64,000 nucleotides of DNA from G963665005 sp963665005 (GCA_963665005.2 CAXXTQ010000001.1:2976001-3040000), one strand, 5' to 3'; positions 16,829 through 24,743 are shown, numbered from the stretch's first letter. The notes: a model not told the origin generated them from the sequence alone. Made by a program: numbers and translations.

Positions 16829-17572
16829 TTACTTTTCATAAAAATTCCTGAATTTTGTTAAAATTTTCCTTTCCATTCTGGAAACATACATCTGAGAGAC
16901 GCCGAGCGCCGCAGCAACTTCTCTTTGGCTTTTGTCTTTTGAATACCTTTCGAAAATGATTTGTTTCTCTACATCGTTAAGATGCCCTATGCAATACGCT
17001 ATAAAATCCCTGTCTTCAATCTTTTGAAACTCTTTATCATTGCTGCCTAATATTTTCATAAGTTTAATATCTTCATTTGCAGTTATAAAATTATCTAAAG
17101 ACGTGGCATACCCTGCCGATTGTGTTTCCATTAGTTCCAGAACGCGTTCAACAGAAAACCCGAGATACTCCGCGATTTCTTCGGGAGTAACACTGCGCCC
17201 ATGCTGGCGCAATAAATTTTCTTTTGCATCGGCAAGTTTACGGATCTGTTCGCTGTCCCGCCTTGATATCCTTATCATTCTTGTTTTATCTCTGAAATAG
17301 TTTTTTATCTCTCCAACTAAAGTAGGCGTCGCGAAACTGGCAAACTTTACACCTCTGACGCTTTCATACCTATCAGCAGCTTTAACAAGCGCAAGCGAAG
17401 CTACCTGAAAAAGGTCGTCATATTCGACGCCTCTGCCAACAAATTTTTTAGCGACAATCTCTGCAATAAACAGATATTTTTCAAGGATATATTCTCTCAG
17501 CGCAGAATCTTGATTTTTTTCATAACGCGAAAAGAGCTCTTGTTCATCCATTTTTTCGAACTGACTATACAT
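16829..17572 (-). CDS. SigB/SigF/SigG-family RNA polymerase sigma factor
   Basis: 247 aa, group 3 sigma-70 factor. Region 2 (YLFIAEIVAKKFVGRGVEYDDL, then FASFATPTLVGEIKNYFRDK) contains the core-binding and -10 recognition helices. Region 3 follows (SVTPEEIAEYLGFSVERV), then region 4 with the helix-turn-helix QREVAAALGVSQMYVSRMERK. The FATPTLVGEIK string resembles SigB/SigF. Its neighbours are a STAS protein and GHKL proteins, so control is by partner switching. It is not the standard spoIIA operon, because the adjoining GHKL gene is degenerate; a general-stress or envelope SigB-like role is as likely as sporulation. Confidence 0.92.
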   Translation of the reverse strand: MYSQFEKMDEQELFSRYEKNQDSALREYILEKYLFIAEIVAKKFVGRGVEYDDLFQVASLALVKAADRYESVRGVKFASFATPTLVGEIKNYFRDKTRMIRISRRDSEQIRKLADAKENLLRQHGRSVTPEEIAEYLGFSVERVLELMETQSAGYATSLDNFITANEDIKLMKILGSNDKEFQKIEDRDFIAYCIGHLNDVEKQIIFERYSKDKSQREVAAALGVSQMYVSRMERKILTKFRNFYEK

Positions 17573-17593
17573 ATTTTGTCCCCAAGCGCTGTT

Positions 17594-17962
17594 CTATAGC
17601 TTTTTTGATATGCGAATTCGCTTTAAAATACCGTCCTTTTTTATCAGCTCGCATTCATCGACGAGCGCTTCCAAAAGATACTGGCTGAGCTCGCTTGCCT
17701 CGTCCTGCTGTGCCGAACTACCCTTTTGGCCTTTTGCTTCAAACTCTATGAGTATGCCGTCGATTACAGTTATTTTTATATTTACCGTTTCGGGGCATGC
17801 TGCGAGCAGCAACGTGCAGGCCTCTGCGCTTGCAACCTTTATATCTTCTATATCTTCAATATTGTAACCGATTCTTTCGGCTATTGCCGAAATAGTAAGC
17901 CTTACCGCTAATATATAATCCGGCTTTGCGGGGAAGGTTAATTCAAATACATCACCCTTCAC
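17594..17962 (-). CDS. degenerate RsbW-like protein (ATP-binding motifs lost)
   Basis: 122 aa. The N-terminal half follows the SpoIIAB/RsbW pattern (VRLTISAIAERIGYNIEDIEDIKVASAEACT) up to the N-box. There the Asn expected after E-A-x-x is replaced (AEACTLLL). The G1 box (DxGxG) is replaced by EAKGQKG, and no glycine-rich G2 box can be found. It should not bind ATP in the usual way. It starts with GTG overlapping the STAS stop codon (GTGA), so the two are translationally coupled, and it lies just before the sigma gene, the normal rsbW position. It could be a non-catalytic sigma- or STAS-binding partner. Confidence 0.8.
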   Translation of the reverse strand: MKGDVFELTFPAKPDYILAVRLTISAIAERIGYNIEDIEDIKVASAEACTLLLAACPETVNIKITVIDGILIEFEAKGQKGSSAQQDEASELSQYLLEALVDECELIKKDGILKRIRISKKL

Positions 17963-18279
17963 TCTTTACTCACCTCGATCACAAATATTTTATCCAGCCC
18001 TGTAAGAGTAAAAATCTTGTTTATATAAGGTTTAAGATTAATAATCTGTATGCTCTTGCCCGCCTGCTTAACTTTTTTCAGCGTGCTCACAAGAACACCG
18101 AGCCCTGTAGAATCTATATACTTTAAATTGGTACAATCAAGAACGATATCAGCCGCTTTCTCATCTATTAAAGAATGCACTTCGCTCTTTAAACTGTCGG
18201 CGTTATAGATATCTACTTCGCCGTAGAGCTGTACGTTCCATTTGCCCGTACCTTCATCAAACTTTGCATCTAAAAGCAT
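17959..18279 (-). CDS. STAS-domain anti-anti-sigma factor
   Basis: 106 aa, RsbV/SpoIIAA family. In the unphosphorylated state such proteins sequester the kinase and free the sigma factor. The phosphorylation site is present in the conserved DSTGLGVL loop (about residue 55), preceded by IVLDCTNLKYI. First gene of the module, with AGGAGG before the ATG. A perfect 10-bp inverted repeat lies 67 nt upstream of the start. Confidence 0.93.
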   Translation of the reverse strand: MLLDAKFDEGTGKWNVQLYGEVDIYNADSLKSEVHSLIDEKAADIVLDCTNLKYIDSTGLGVLVSTLKKVKQAGKSIQIINLKPYINKIFTLTGLDKIFVIEVSKE

Positions 18280-18345
18280 AAGCTTTCCTCCTATTCGCTA
18301 TCTTACATTATAATACCATAGTGTACTAAAATTCCTCAACATCGT

Positions 18346-18371
18346 TATACAAAACGTAACAGTTTTGTATA
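18346..18371. repeat. perfect inverted repeat upstream of the STAS gene
   Basis: TATACAAAAC (18346-18355) and GTTTTGTATA (18362-18371) with a 6-nt spacer, between the end of a pseudogene and the sigma module. AT-rich arms and no T-run on the minus strand argue for an operator-like site rather than a terminator, although it could cap the pseudogene transcript. Confidence 0.6.
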
Positions 18372-18378
18372 TTTTAAT

Positions 18379-19505
18379 CTATAAATCTATCCATTTACCC
18401 GCTTTTGCCGATTCGTACGCTTTTCTCAATACATATTGATTATAAACTCCGTCATTAATATTAGGAGAACAATCTTTGTTTTTATACAGGCAATCGAAAA
18501 ATGAATACATGCAATGCACATGCGCCCGAAGCCAGCCGATAGTCATCTTTGGCGAAGGCATATCAAAAGCCGGCTGCCCATATCGCTGATGAGATTCTAT
18601 TTTTTAAATCCTTTGTCTCCGCCGAAAGGCTCTGCCTTTTGCGTATTATCATAAAACTCAATAAATTCGGGATTGTCCGCACAAAACCTTATTGCTCCAT
18701 TTTCTCCGTAGATTTTAACGTACAAGTCATCGTTTGTACCCGTCGCCAGTTTAGTAGCTATTAAAGTACCTTTAGCACCGTTTTTCATCTCTGCCATTAC
18801 ATATGCGGCGTCCTCAACTTCTACATCTTTTAATATTCCCTCATGTAAACGTTTATCTATTGCTGTATGCAGTGATGCGTTAATACGAGAAAAACCTCCC
18901 GCAAGGTAAACAAGCAAATCTATTATATGAGACCCTAAATCAGTTAGTGTTCCGCCTCCCGTATATTCTTTGGAGAATCGTCAGCTATATATTTTTTCGG
19001 GGTCGATATTCGATGAATGATGATATGCCGCTTCAAAAGAATATAAACGCCCAAGCCTTCCTTCGTCAATAATCTGTTTTGCACGCATAATTGCCGGATA
19101 AAACCTGTTGTTATAGACTATCTGTACCTTGGAATTTGAATCATCTGCCGCCGCCTTTATCCGCAGAGCCCCCTCATAACTTACGCAAAGAGGTTTTTCA
19201 CAGTACAAATGCTTACCTGACCTAAGCGCTTTTATTGCATATTCCTCGTGCAGATGATTCGGAAGACATATATCGATAACGTCTATGTCATCGCGTTCTA
19301 TCAGCTCATCCATCGTTTTAGCGGCAAATTCAAATCCGTATTGTTCTACCGCTAAAAGCGCTTTCTCGTGAGTTCTGTTATAAACGCCCGAAAGTTTAAC
19401 ACGAAATGGAAGACTATCGTATAAAAACGGCAAAGCATTCATTGCATATACATGAACCCTACCAATACCACCCATTCCAAGCAATCCGACTCTATATTCT
19501 TTCAA
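18379..19505 (-). pseudogene. Gfo/Idh/MocA-family oxidoreductase, disrupted by a stop codon and a frameshift
   Basis: Three consecutive pieces read as one NAD(P)-dependent sugar or inositol dehydrogenase of about 375 aa. The first (to 18981) has the Rossmann start LLGMGGIGRVHVYAM and the CEKPLCVS motif. It ends at an in-frame TGA where the family has Trp (Y-S-stop-R-F-S). The frame is otherwise intact and continues with EYTGGGTLTDLGSHIIDLLVY. A second lesion at about 18600-18606 is a run of six A where seven are needed to read FKKIESHQRYGQPAF; the frame then continues to the end (FDMPSPKMTIGWLRAHVHC). Two independent lesions, with TGA used as a normal stop elsewhere, point to a recent pseudogene. 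Slippage on the A-run could repair only one of them. Confidence 0.85.
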
Positions 19506-19519
19506 ATCTCTTCTCCTGT

Positions 19520-20443
19520 TTAAACACTTTTATCCAACCAGTCTACAATATCACTATAAACCTTACCTCTCTGCTTCTCGTTCAATATTTCATGGCGCAT
19601 ATTCTCATATACTATAAACGTTAAATCGTGCACGCCCGCCTTTTTATAAGCGGCAACATCCTTTTTAACCGCAGCAAGGCCGCTTCCGCCCATGCTGTCG
19701 AACTCTCCCGCGCCTATAAACAGCGGCTTTTCTTTGGGGAAATTTTCAAATGTCTTTTTTGCCGCCGCCTGTCCCGTTCCTCCTATAAGTTCGTAAGCAA
19801 ACTCTGCCGTAATTGTATTGCCGCAATATTCATCGGCGTTGTATTTGTCTATAACAGCGCTGTCCGTACATATAAACTCGCTTCCCGTTTCGCCCTTGAA
19901 AGGTTTATTGAGCGTACCGAAAATAAGAGAATGCAATAATGGCGACTTGTGTTTTCTTCCATATATCTTCATATTTATTTTTGCCAGCATTCTGACGACC
20001 GCGACCAAAAAAGGAGCGACTCTGCCTGTGCCTGTAAGCAAAAGCCCGTCTATATCATTTCCGAATTTAGCGGCGTATACTCTTGCTATAGACGAACCCA
20101 TAGAGTGCCCAAAAAGAAAAACCTTTTTTCCTTCGTTTTCTTTTTTAATCATCTTTGTAAGCTCGTGCGCGTCGTCTACCGCCAAAGAGAATCCGCCCTT
20201 GCTGTCCGAAAAATACGCGACTTTATCCGGGCTTCCCGCCGTCTTGCCGTGCCCTCTATGGTCATTTGCATATACGGCATACCCTTTTTGCACAAGCGCG
20301 TTTGCGAAATCGTCATATCTTTTCGCGTGTTCAACCGCTCCGTGCGCTATCTGCAAAACCGCTTTTGGGTTCTCGTTTGCCCATTTATAACAATATATAA
20401 TATTGCCGTCTTTGGATTCATAAGTAAACTCGTATGGTTTCAT
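19520..20443 (-). CDS. alpha/beta hydrolase (monoacylglycerol lipase / serine aminopeptidase S33-like)
   Basis: 307 aa, no signal peptide. It has AHGAVEHAKRYDDFA (oxyanion region), NDHRGHGKT, and the nucleophile elbow GHSMGSSIA with the catalytic Ser. A GAGEFDSMGG segment is positioned for the acid and YENMRHEIL for the catalytic His. This motif set is typical of Hydrolase_4 proteins that cleave monoacylglycerols or lysophospholipids. It is divergent from a GlpP-type regulator, which fits a link to glycerol release, but substrate specificity is inferred. Confidence 0.85.
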   Translation of the reverse strand: MKPYEFTYESKDGNIIYCYKWANENPKAVLQIAHGAVEHAKRYDDFANALVQKGYAVYANDHRGHGKTAGSPDKVAYFSDSKGGFSLAVDDAHELTKMIKKENEGKKVFLFGHSMGSSIARVYAAKFGNDIDGLLLTGTGRVAPFLVAVVRMLAKINMKIYGRKHKSPLLHSLIFGTLNKPFKGETGSEFICTDSAVIDKYNADEYCGNTITAEFAYELIGGTGQAAAKKTFENFPKEKPLFIGAGEFDSMGGSGLAAVKKDVAAYKKAGVHDLTFIVYENMRHEILNEKQRGKVYSDIVDWLDKSV

Positions 20444-20487
20444 AAATATGATACCTCCGTTCTTGATAATAACATTTTACATATTTT

Positions 20488-20518
20488 TTGTAAACAAACT
20501 AAACAAGCGTGTTATAAT
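20488..20518 (+). promoter_or_regulatory. possible promoter for the GlpP-like gene
   Basis: TATAAT at 20513-20518 is a perfect -10 box. The best -35 is TTGTAA at 20488-20493, with a long 19-nt spacer. The start codon lies 25 nt further on. Confidence 0.45.
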
Positions 20519-20543
20519 GTATTTATCAATAAAGGAGCGCGCC

Positions 20544-21107
20544 ATGCACGAATATATCGAAACGATAAAAGATAATCCTATAATCGCCGCCGTACAAAAC
20601 AAACGAGCGCTGCAGTCCGCGCTTTCTCTTGGCGTGCCGACCGTCTTTTTATTAAACACCGATATTTTTTCCGCAAAAGAATTTGTCGATATGGCAAAAG
20701 AAGCCGGAAGCAACGTTTTTTTGCATATGGATCTTATAGACGGCCTTAGTTCAAACGCAAAGGCTCTCGATTATGTAAAAAATCGTATAATGCCAAGCGG
20801 TATTATAAGCACAAAAAGCACGCTTATAAAATACGCAAGGGAACAGGGAATGTTTTGCATACAGCGTTTTTTCATGGTAGACAGCGCAGGCTTTAAAAAC
20901 TCCGTCAAAACGGCAAAAAAAAATAAATCGTCTATGATAGAGCTTATGCCGGGGATTATTCCGGATGTAATAAAAGAATTTACAAATAAAATAGAAACGC
21001 CGACAATCGCCGGCGGGCTTGTTACGCAAAAAAAACAGGTAATTGACGCGCTTTCCTGCGGCGCCATAGGCGTATCGACAGGAAACGAAACTCTCTGGCT
21101 CGAATAA
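20544..21107 (+). CDS. glpP: glycerol-3-phosphate responsive antiterminator (GlpP family)
   Basis: 187 aa, matching Bacillus GlpP in size and sequence pattern: NPIIAAVQNKRALQSALSLGVPTVFLL, FLHMDLIDGLSSN, RFFMVDSAGFKN, ELMPGIIPDVIKEF, PTIAGGLVTQKKQ and the terminal CGAIGVSTGNETLW. In B. subtilis the protein with glycerol-3-phosphate binds leader mRNA of glpD and prevents termination. The start at 20544 is set by AAAGGAG six bases before. It stands alone, divergent from a lipase-like hydrolase. The glycerol-3-phosphate operon at 43573-45012 has a leader terminator that is a plausible target. Confidence 0.93.
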   Translation: MHEYIETIKDNPIIAAVQNKRALQSALSLGVPTVFLLNTDIFSAKEFVDMAKEAGSNVFLHMDLIDGLSSNAKALDYVKNRIMPSGIISTKSTLIKYAREQGMFCIQRFFMVDSAGFKNSVKTAKKNKSSMIELMPGIIPDVIKEFTNKIETPTIAGGLVTQKKQVIDALSCGAIGVSTGNETLWLE

Positions 21108-21118
21108 TATCAGACAAC

Positions 21119-21634
21119 TTACAAAATATCTCCCGTACGTTTATACATTTTTAAACGCTCGGTGTAATTATTGCAGAGCTGCCTCGTGTGGTCAAGGTCT
21201 TGCTGCGTGGTTTTTCTCACTATTTTATATGGATTGCCCATAACAACGCTGCCGTCGGGTATGACTTTTCCGCCCGGTATCAATGTGCCCGCCGCTATAA
21301 TACAGTTTTCTCCTATCTTTACCGCGTCGAGTATAATCGCGCCCGTTCCTATAAGCGTTCCTTTTCCGATTTCGCATGAATGCAGTAAAGCGTTGTGGCC
21401 AACCGTTACCATCTCGCCAATTTCCACTTTAAAATCGCTGGTATGCAGAACGCTTCCGTCTTGTATGTTCGTTCCTTTGCCTATAATTATACTTTTTATA
21501 TCGCCCCTAAGCACGGCGCCCGGCCATACGCTTGCCTCTTCATTTAGCTCAACGTCGCCTATAACGACCGCAGTCGGATGAATATATGCGCCTTTGTGTA
21601 TTTTTGGGTATTTTCCGTTCACAGTCTGTATCAT
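21119..21634 (-). CDS. gamma-carbonic-anhydrase-like hexapeptide protein
   Basis: 171 aa left-handed beta-helix built of hexapeptide repeats (IHPTAVVIGDVELNEEASVWPGAVLRGD and onward). The three zinc-binding histidines are recognisable: H in SVLHTSD, H in TVGHNALLH and the paired H that follows. This places it in the gamma-CA/YrdA/PaaY group. Start at 21634 with GGAGGAA; the upstream frame overlaps scfB and is not used. It lies 1 nt after the scfB stop. Many members have weak or unproven carbonic anhydrase activity. Confidence 0.9.
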   Translation of the reverse strand: MIQTVNGKYPKIHKGAYIHPTAVVIGDVELNEEASVWPGAVLRGDIKSIIIGKGTNIQDGSVLHTSDFKVEIGEMVTVGHNALLHSCEIGKGTLIGTGAIILDAVKIGENCIIAAGTLIPGGKVIPDGSVVMGNPYKIVRKTTQQDLDHTRQLCNNYTERLKMYKRTGDIL

Positions 21635-21635
21635 A

Positions 21636-22955
21636 TTATTCCTCCGTTTCTTTTGCCGCCATGCCAATAGCCAGCTCAAGACGCTTTTTCTGCATAGCAC
21701 ATCCTATTTCGTACGGCTCATATAAATCGCCGTTTATGTTAAGGTTTGCCGCCGCGCACCCGCCGCTGCAATAATATTTTGCCCAGCACTGCGCGCATTT
21801 TTGCAGATTATCTATGTTACAGTCATCGAACCGCTTTGCCACGTTTTGGCACAGCCCGGTTTTTCTAACATTGCCCATAAGAAACTCTGGTCGCCCGACA
21901 AACTGGTGGCAGGGATAAATGTCTCCCGACGGCGCAACCGCTATGTATTCGGTACCCGCGCCGCAGCCGCGTATTCTTTTTTGCCTGCACGGCCCGGCAT
22001 TTAGATCTACCATAAAATGAAAAAACACAAACTCTTTTTCGCTCTTTTTTCTCTTAACGTACTCTTTAGCCAGCCGCTCGTACTCGGCAAACATCTTGCC
22101 GAGATGTTCCTCTCTGATAGCGTTTTCTCCTTTTGTCACTACCGGCTCTATAGAAACGCCGTAAAACCCGAGATTGGCAAGATGCAACACATCGTTTGAA
22201 AAATCAAGATTGTCCGCAGTAAAAGTTCCTCTCACATAATATTCGCTCTGTCTGTCCAATAACAATTCCTGCGCATTTTTTACCACTTTGGCGTAGCTTC
22301 CCTTTCCGCCCGCCGTTACTCTTACCGCGTCATGCACATGCTCTCTGCCGTCAATGCTGACAACTATGTTGTTCATGTTCCGCTTTAAGTATTCTTTCAT
22401 CTCGTCAGTAACCTTATAACCGTTCGTTGTTACTGTAAATCGAAAGTTTTTATTAAATTTGCTTTCAAGGCTTCTGGAGTAAGAAACCGTACTCTTTAAT
22501 ACTTCGAAATTGAGCAGCGGCTCTCCGCCGAAAAAATCTATCTCGAGATTGCGCCTTGTTCCCGAAACGTTTACCAAAAAATCGATAGCCGCCTTTGCGG
22601 TATCGGCGCTCATAAGCTCTCTTTTGCCGCCGAATGCATTACCCTTGGCAAAACAGTATCCGCACCTTAAATTACAGTCGTGCGCAAGATGCAGGCACAT
22701 CGCTTTAATGATATTTGTGCTCTTTTGCTCTTCTTTTTGCGGCTGCGAGAAAAGCAGGCCGCTTTTTATAAGCTCTTTTATCTCTAGGGCGAGCGTATCG
22801 CTTCTACCCGAAAGCTCTTTGTCTATGTCCGCGGTTTTTTCAAAATCCGCAAGGCGCGATATTTCGTCATAAGCCTGCTTGTCCAGTATATGTATGCTGC
22901 CCGTTTCTACATCGAGCACAAAATATTCATCGTCATATATGAATGTATGAACCAA
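21636..22955 (-). CDS. scfB: SCIFF peptide thioether maturase (radical SAM/SPASM)
   Basis: 439 aa. An N-terminal peptide-recognition (RRE-like) region is followed by the radical SAM cluster motif HDCNLRCGYC (Cys 94, 98, 101) and a GGEPLLNFE segment. The SPASM-type auxiliary cluster cysteines are C-terminal (GAGTEYIAVAPSGDIYPCHQF, then CAQCWAKYYCSGGCA). This family installs Cys-Thr thioether bonds in the SCIFF peptide, which is encoded 98 nt upstream. No export genes are adjacent; the mature peptide's role is unknown in any organism as far as I know. Confidence 0.95.
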   Translation of the reverse strand: MVHTFIYDDEYFVLDVETGSIHILDKQAYDEISRLADFEKTADIDKELSGRSDTLALEIKELIKSGLLFSQPQKEEQKSTNIIKAMCLHLAHDCNLRCGYCFAKGNAFGGKRELMSADTAKAAIDFLVNVSGTRRNLEIDFFGGEPLLNFEVLKSTVSYSRSLESKFNKNFRFTVTTNGYKVTDEMKEYLKRNMNNIVVSIDGREHVHDAVRVTAGGKGSYAKVVKNAQELLLDRQSEYYVRGTFTADNLDFSNDVLHLANLGFYGVSIEPVVTKGENAIREEHLGKMFAEYERLAKEYVKRKKSEKEFVFFHFMVDLNAGPCRQKRIRGCGAGTEYIAVAPSGDIYPCHQFVGRPEFLMGNVRKTGLCQNVAKRFDDCNIDNLQKCAQCWAKYYCSGGCAAANLNINGDLYEPYEIGCAMQKKRLELAIGMAAKETEE

Positions 22956-22982
22956 TTATTATGTCTTCCTTTCATTCGCAAC

Positions 22983-23005
22983 AAAAAAGGCGGCTTGCCT
23001 GCCGC
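22983..23005 (-). terminator. terminator between the SCIFF peptide gene and its maturase
   Basis: On the minus strand GCGGC (23001-23005) and GCCGC (22990-22994) form a stem with a 6-nt loop, followed by TTTTTT (22983-22988). Partial termination here would give much more peptide mRNA than maturase mRNA, the usual logic for a modified-peptide pair. A 12-nt palindrome, TTGTCCGGACAA (23010-23021), lies just upstream. Confidence 0.75.
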
Positions 23006-23053
23006 ACTTTTGTCCGGACAAGCCGGATTTTGGGCTGCTAGTGTGCCGCTTGA

Positions 23054-23200
23054 TTACCTATACTTATTTTCGCATTTCTGGTTAGCAAGCGTACATGATG
23101 TTTTGCATGCCGACTGGCACGATGTCTGACACTCGCCGCATCCTGTTTTTTCTTTGATATCTTTTAATTTGCCTTTTACGACCGTTTTTATATGTTTCAT
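23054..23200 (-). CDS. scfA: SCIFF ribosomally synthesised peptide precursor
   Basis: 48 aa, encoded in a frame too short for routine calling. It starts MKHIKTVVKGKLKDIKEKTG and ends CTLANQKCENKYR, with the invariant core CGECQTSCQSACKTSC. Cysteines are at 21, 24, 28, 32, 36 and 43, the six-cysteines-in-forty-five pattern that names the family. GGAGG lies 5 nt before the ATG. The maturase scfB is directly downstream. Widely conserved in Clostridia, apparently a housekeeping peptide rather than a bacteriocin. Confidence 0.96.
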   Translation of the reverse strand: MKHIKTVVKGKLKDIKEKTGCGECQTSCQSACKTSCTLANQKCENKYR

Positions 23201-23246
23201 CTCTGCCTCCAATAATCTTTTGCAGCAAGGCTTGCCTGCCTGTAAG

Positions 23247-23276
23247 ATTATATAATAACTGAGCGCTTTTTTGCAA
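23247..23276 (-). promoter_or_regulatory. promoter of the SCIFF gene
   Basis: Minus strand TTGCAA (23271-23276) and TATAAT (23247-23252) with an 18-nt spacer, about 50 nt before the scfA start. It gives scfA its own promoter, separate from the TIGR04086 gene upstream. Confidence 0.75.
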
Positions 23277-23294
23277 CTCTAAATTAAGGCGGAC

Positions 23295-23771
23295 TTATAT
23301 TTTCACCTTTGTAACACGCCTTGGCTTTGGCGCTTTAGCGGCTCGCGGCGCACGTTTGCTTTTGCTAAAAAAGTTCGCGGCTATGATTGCGAACACCATT
23401 CCTATAAGCATGCCCATAAGCAGATCGGAGAAAAGCAGCGCGACGTTTCCGAACATTCCCTCAATAAGCGAAAAAACAAAATAGCTTATAAGCATGAAAA
23501 AAAGTCCCGCCATCGCTCCGCAAAGCCATTGCTTTTCGCTCATGCCGTGCACGGCAAAATACGACGCCGCTATTATACCGAGTATTTTAATTATCTGGTT
23601 AATGGGCGCTATAGTGCTGTCTGCCATACCCGATTCTTTTATTATCAGCGCGAAAAGCAGTATTACCGCTACTGTAAAAACCATGGATATCAGCGAGCCT
23701 TTAAGCGCATTTTTTAAATACAACAGAAAAGACGCTTTTTTTGTGTTTTTTGTGTCACTGTTAGATTTCAT
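23295..23771 (-). CDS. TIGR04086 family membrane protein
   Basis: 158 aa with four hydrophobic helices and a basic, Ala/Pro/Lys-rich C-terminal tail (KSKRAPRAAKAPKPRR). It corresponds to the TIGR04086 family, which typically lies beside SCIFF genes in Clostridia; function is unknown. The ATG at 23771 was chosen because AAGGGGG lies 10 nt upstream, whereas the earlier ATG directly abuts that site. Confidence 0.8.
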   Translation of the reverse strand: MKSNSDTKNTKKASFLLYLKNALKGSLISMVFTVAVILLFALIIKESGMADSTIAPINQIIKILGIIAASYFAVHGMSEKQWLCGAMAGLFFMLISYFVFSLIEGMFGNVALLFSDLLMGMLIGMVFAIIAANFFSKSKRAPRAAKAPKPRRVTKVKI

Positions 23772-23846
23772 AAAAATCATCCCCCTTAAAAAATAATTAT
23801 GAGTCGGACTGCTCATTTATTCCATAATCATACCTGCTGCTATAGA

Positions 23847-24233
23847 TTACGTATCTTTTTTACCGCCCTTTATTCTTGGCGCAATCTCCTGGCGGTATAT
23901 TCGCAAAAGCGCGATTATTATAAGAAAAACAGCAAATACAACTTTTAGCGCATCCGCCTTTATTACCGATACTAAAAAATATCCCGCCGCGCCGCCAAGG
24001 CAACCGAAGAGCATAATAAAAAGCGCGGATTTTAACCGCACGTTTTTTTGCTTTATATGAGAAATAAGCGCGAATAATGCCATGGGTATGTACGCAAAAA
24101 GCGTCATGCCCTGCGCCTCGTGCTGAGACACCGCCAAGAAAAGCGTAAGGCAGGGAATAAGGACAATTCCGCCGCCAAGCCCCATTCCGCCCACTATTCC
24201 GAACAATATGCCGAACAAAATATAGAGTATCAA
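23847..24233 (-). CDS. TauE/SafE-family membrane protein, second half-size subunit
   Basis: 128 aa with about four membrane helices and the family glycine motif GGMGLGGGIVLIPCL near the start. TauE/SafE transporters (sulfite, sulfoacetate and other organic anions) are normally ~250 aa with an internal duplication; this is one half. The start is a TTG at 24233 that overlaps the TGA of the preceding half (TTGA), so the two are translated together. The earlier in-frame start would overlap the first half extensively. Substrate unknown. Confidence 0.8.
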   Translation of the reverse strand: MILYILFGILFGIVGGMGLGGGIVLIPCLTLFLAVSQHEAQGMTLFAYIPMALFALISHIKQKNVRLKSALFIMLFGCLGGAAGYFLVSVIKADALKVVFAVFLIIIALLRIYRQEIAPRIKGGKKDT

Positions 24234-24583
24234 AACAGCATCCTGATACCGGCTGCCAGCATAAGCAATGTAAATATGCGGTTTAACAGCTTTACGTTTA
24301 TGCGCCCGAGAAAAAGAGCTCCTGCAAGGCCGCCCGCCGCCGCACCGCCGCACAAAAACAAAGTCTGCCTAAGAGGCACGAACCCTCCCGAATAATATAA
24401 TACCGCCGAAACGGCCGATATCGGGAATATAACGGCAAGCGATGTCGCGTGCGCTCTTTTTTCCTGTAAGCCCGCTCTTTCCAAACCTTCCACTACTACA
24501 ATACCGCCGCCCGATCCGAAAAACCCCGCCAGAAAGCCGGAGAATATACCGGCCGCCGCTTTTTTTACCGTTTGTTTTTTCAT
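24230..24583 (-). CDS. TauE/SafE-family membrane protein, first half-size subunit
   Basis: 117 aa with four hydrophobic helices and the paired glycine motif GFFGSGGGIVVVEGL. Matches the N-terminal repeat of TauE/SafE anion exporters. It is a separate gene from the following half, coupled through a TTGA overlap. The pair most likely assembles as one transporter. The stop codon is genuine in this sequence, and the two halves are in different frames, so this is not a simple nonsense mutation. Confidence 0.8.
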   Translation of the reverse strand: MKKQTVKKAAAGIFSGFLAGFFGSGGGIVVVEGLERAGLQEKRAHATSLAVIFPISAVSAVLYYSGGFVPLRQTLFLCGGAAAGGLAGALFLGRINVKLLNRIFTLLMLAAGIRMLF

Positions 24584-24707
24584 AAACGCACCTTCGCTGC
24601 TTCTTAGTAAAGATTCTTAGGCATGAATATCCTTCTAAATGACATTATGCAAAGAATATTAGCAATGACAACATAAATCTTTATTTTCTATTTTTTACGA
24701 GTACGCT

Positions 24708-24735
24708 TTTGCATATTCATCGGTTATGTTATAAT
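24708..24735 (+). promoter_or_regulatory. promoter placing the mrnC start codon at the mRNA 5' end
   Basis: TATAAT at 24730-24735 with TTTGCA at 24708-24713 (16-nt spacer). The predicted start of transcription, about 24742, is 2 nt before the ATG of mrnC at 24744, and no ribosome-binding site is present. The transcript would be essentially leaderless. Confidence 0.6.
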
Positions 24736-24743
24736 CAAAAATA

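Noticed and set aside
16302..18279. Standard spoIIAA-spoIIAB-sigF operon
   Set aside because: The second protein lacks the ATP-binding boxes of SpoIIAB and an extra kinase follows the sigma gene; SigF identity cannot be claimed.
18981..18985. TGA at a Trp position, as if TGA were read as tryptophan
   Set aside because: frr ends with TGA inside an ATGA overlap, other genes stop at TGA, and the same gene has a second lesion, so this is a pseudogene and not code reassignment.
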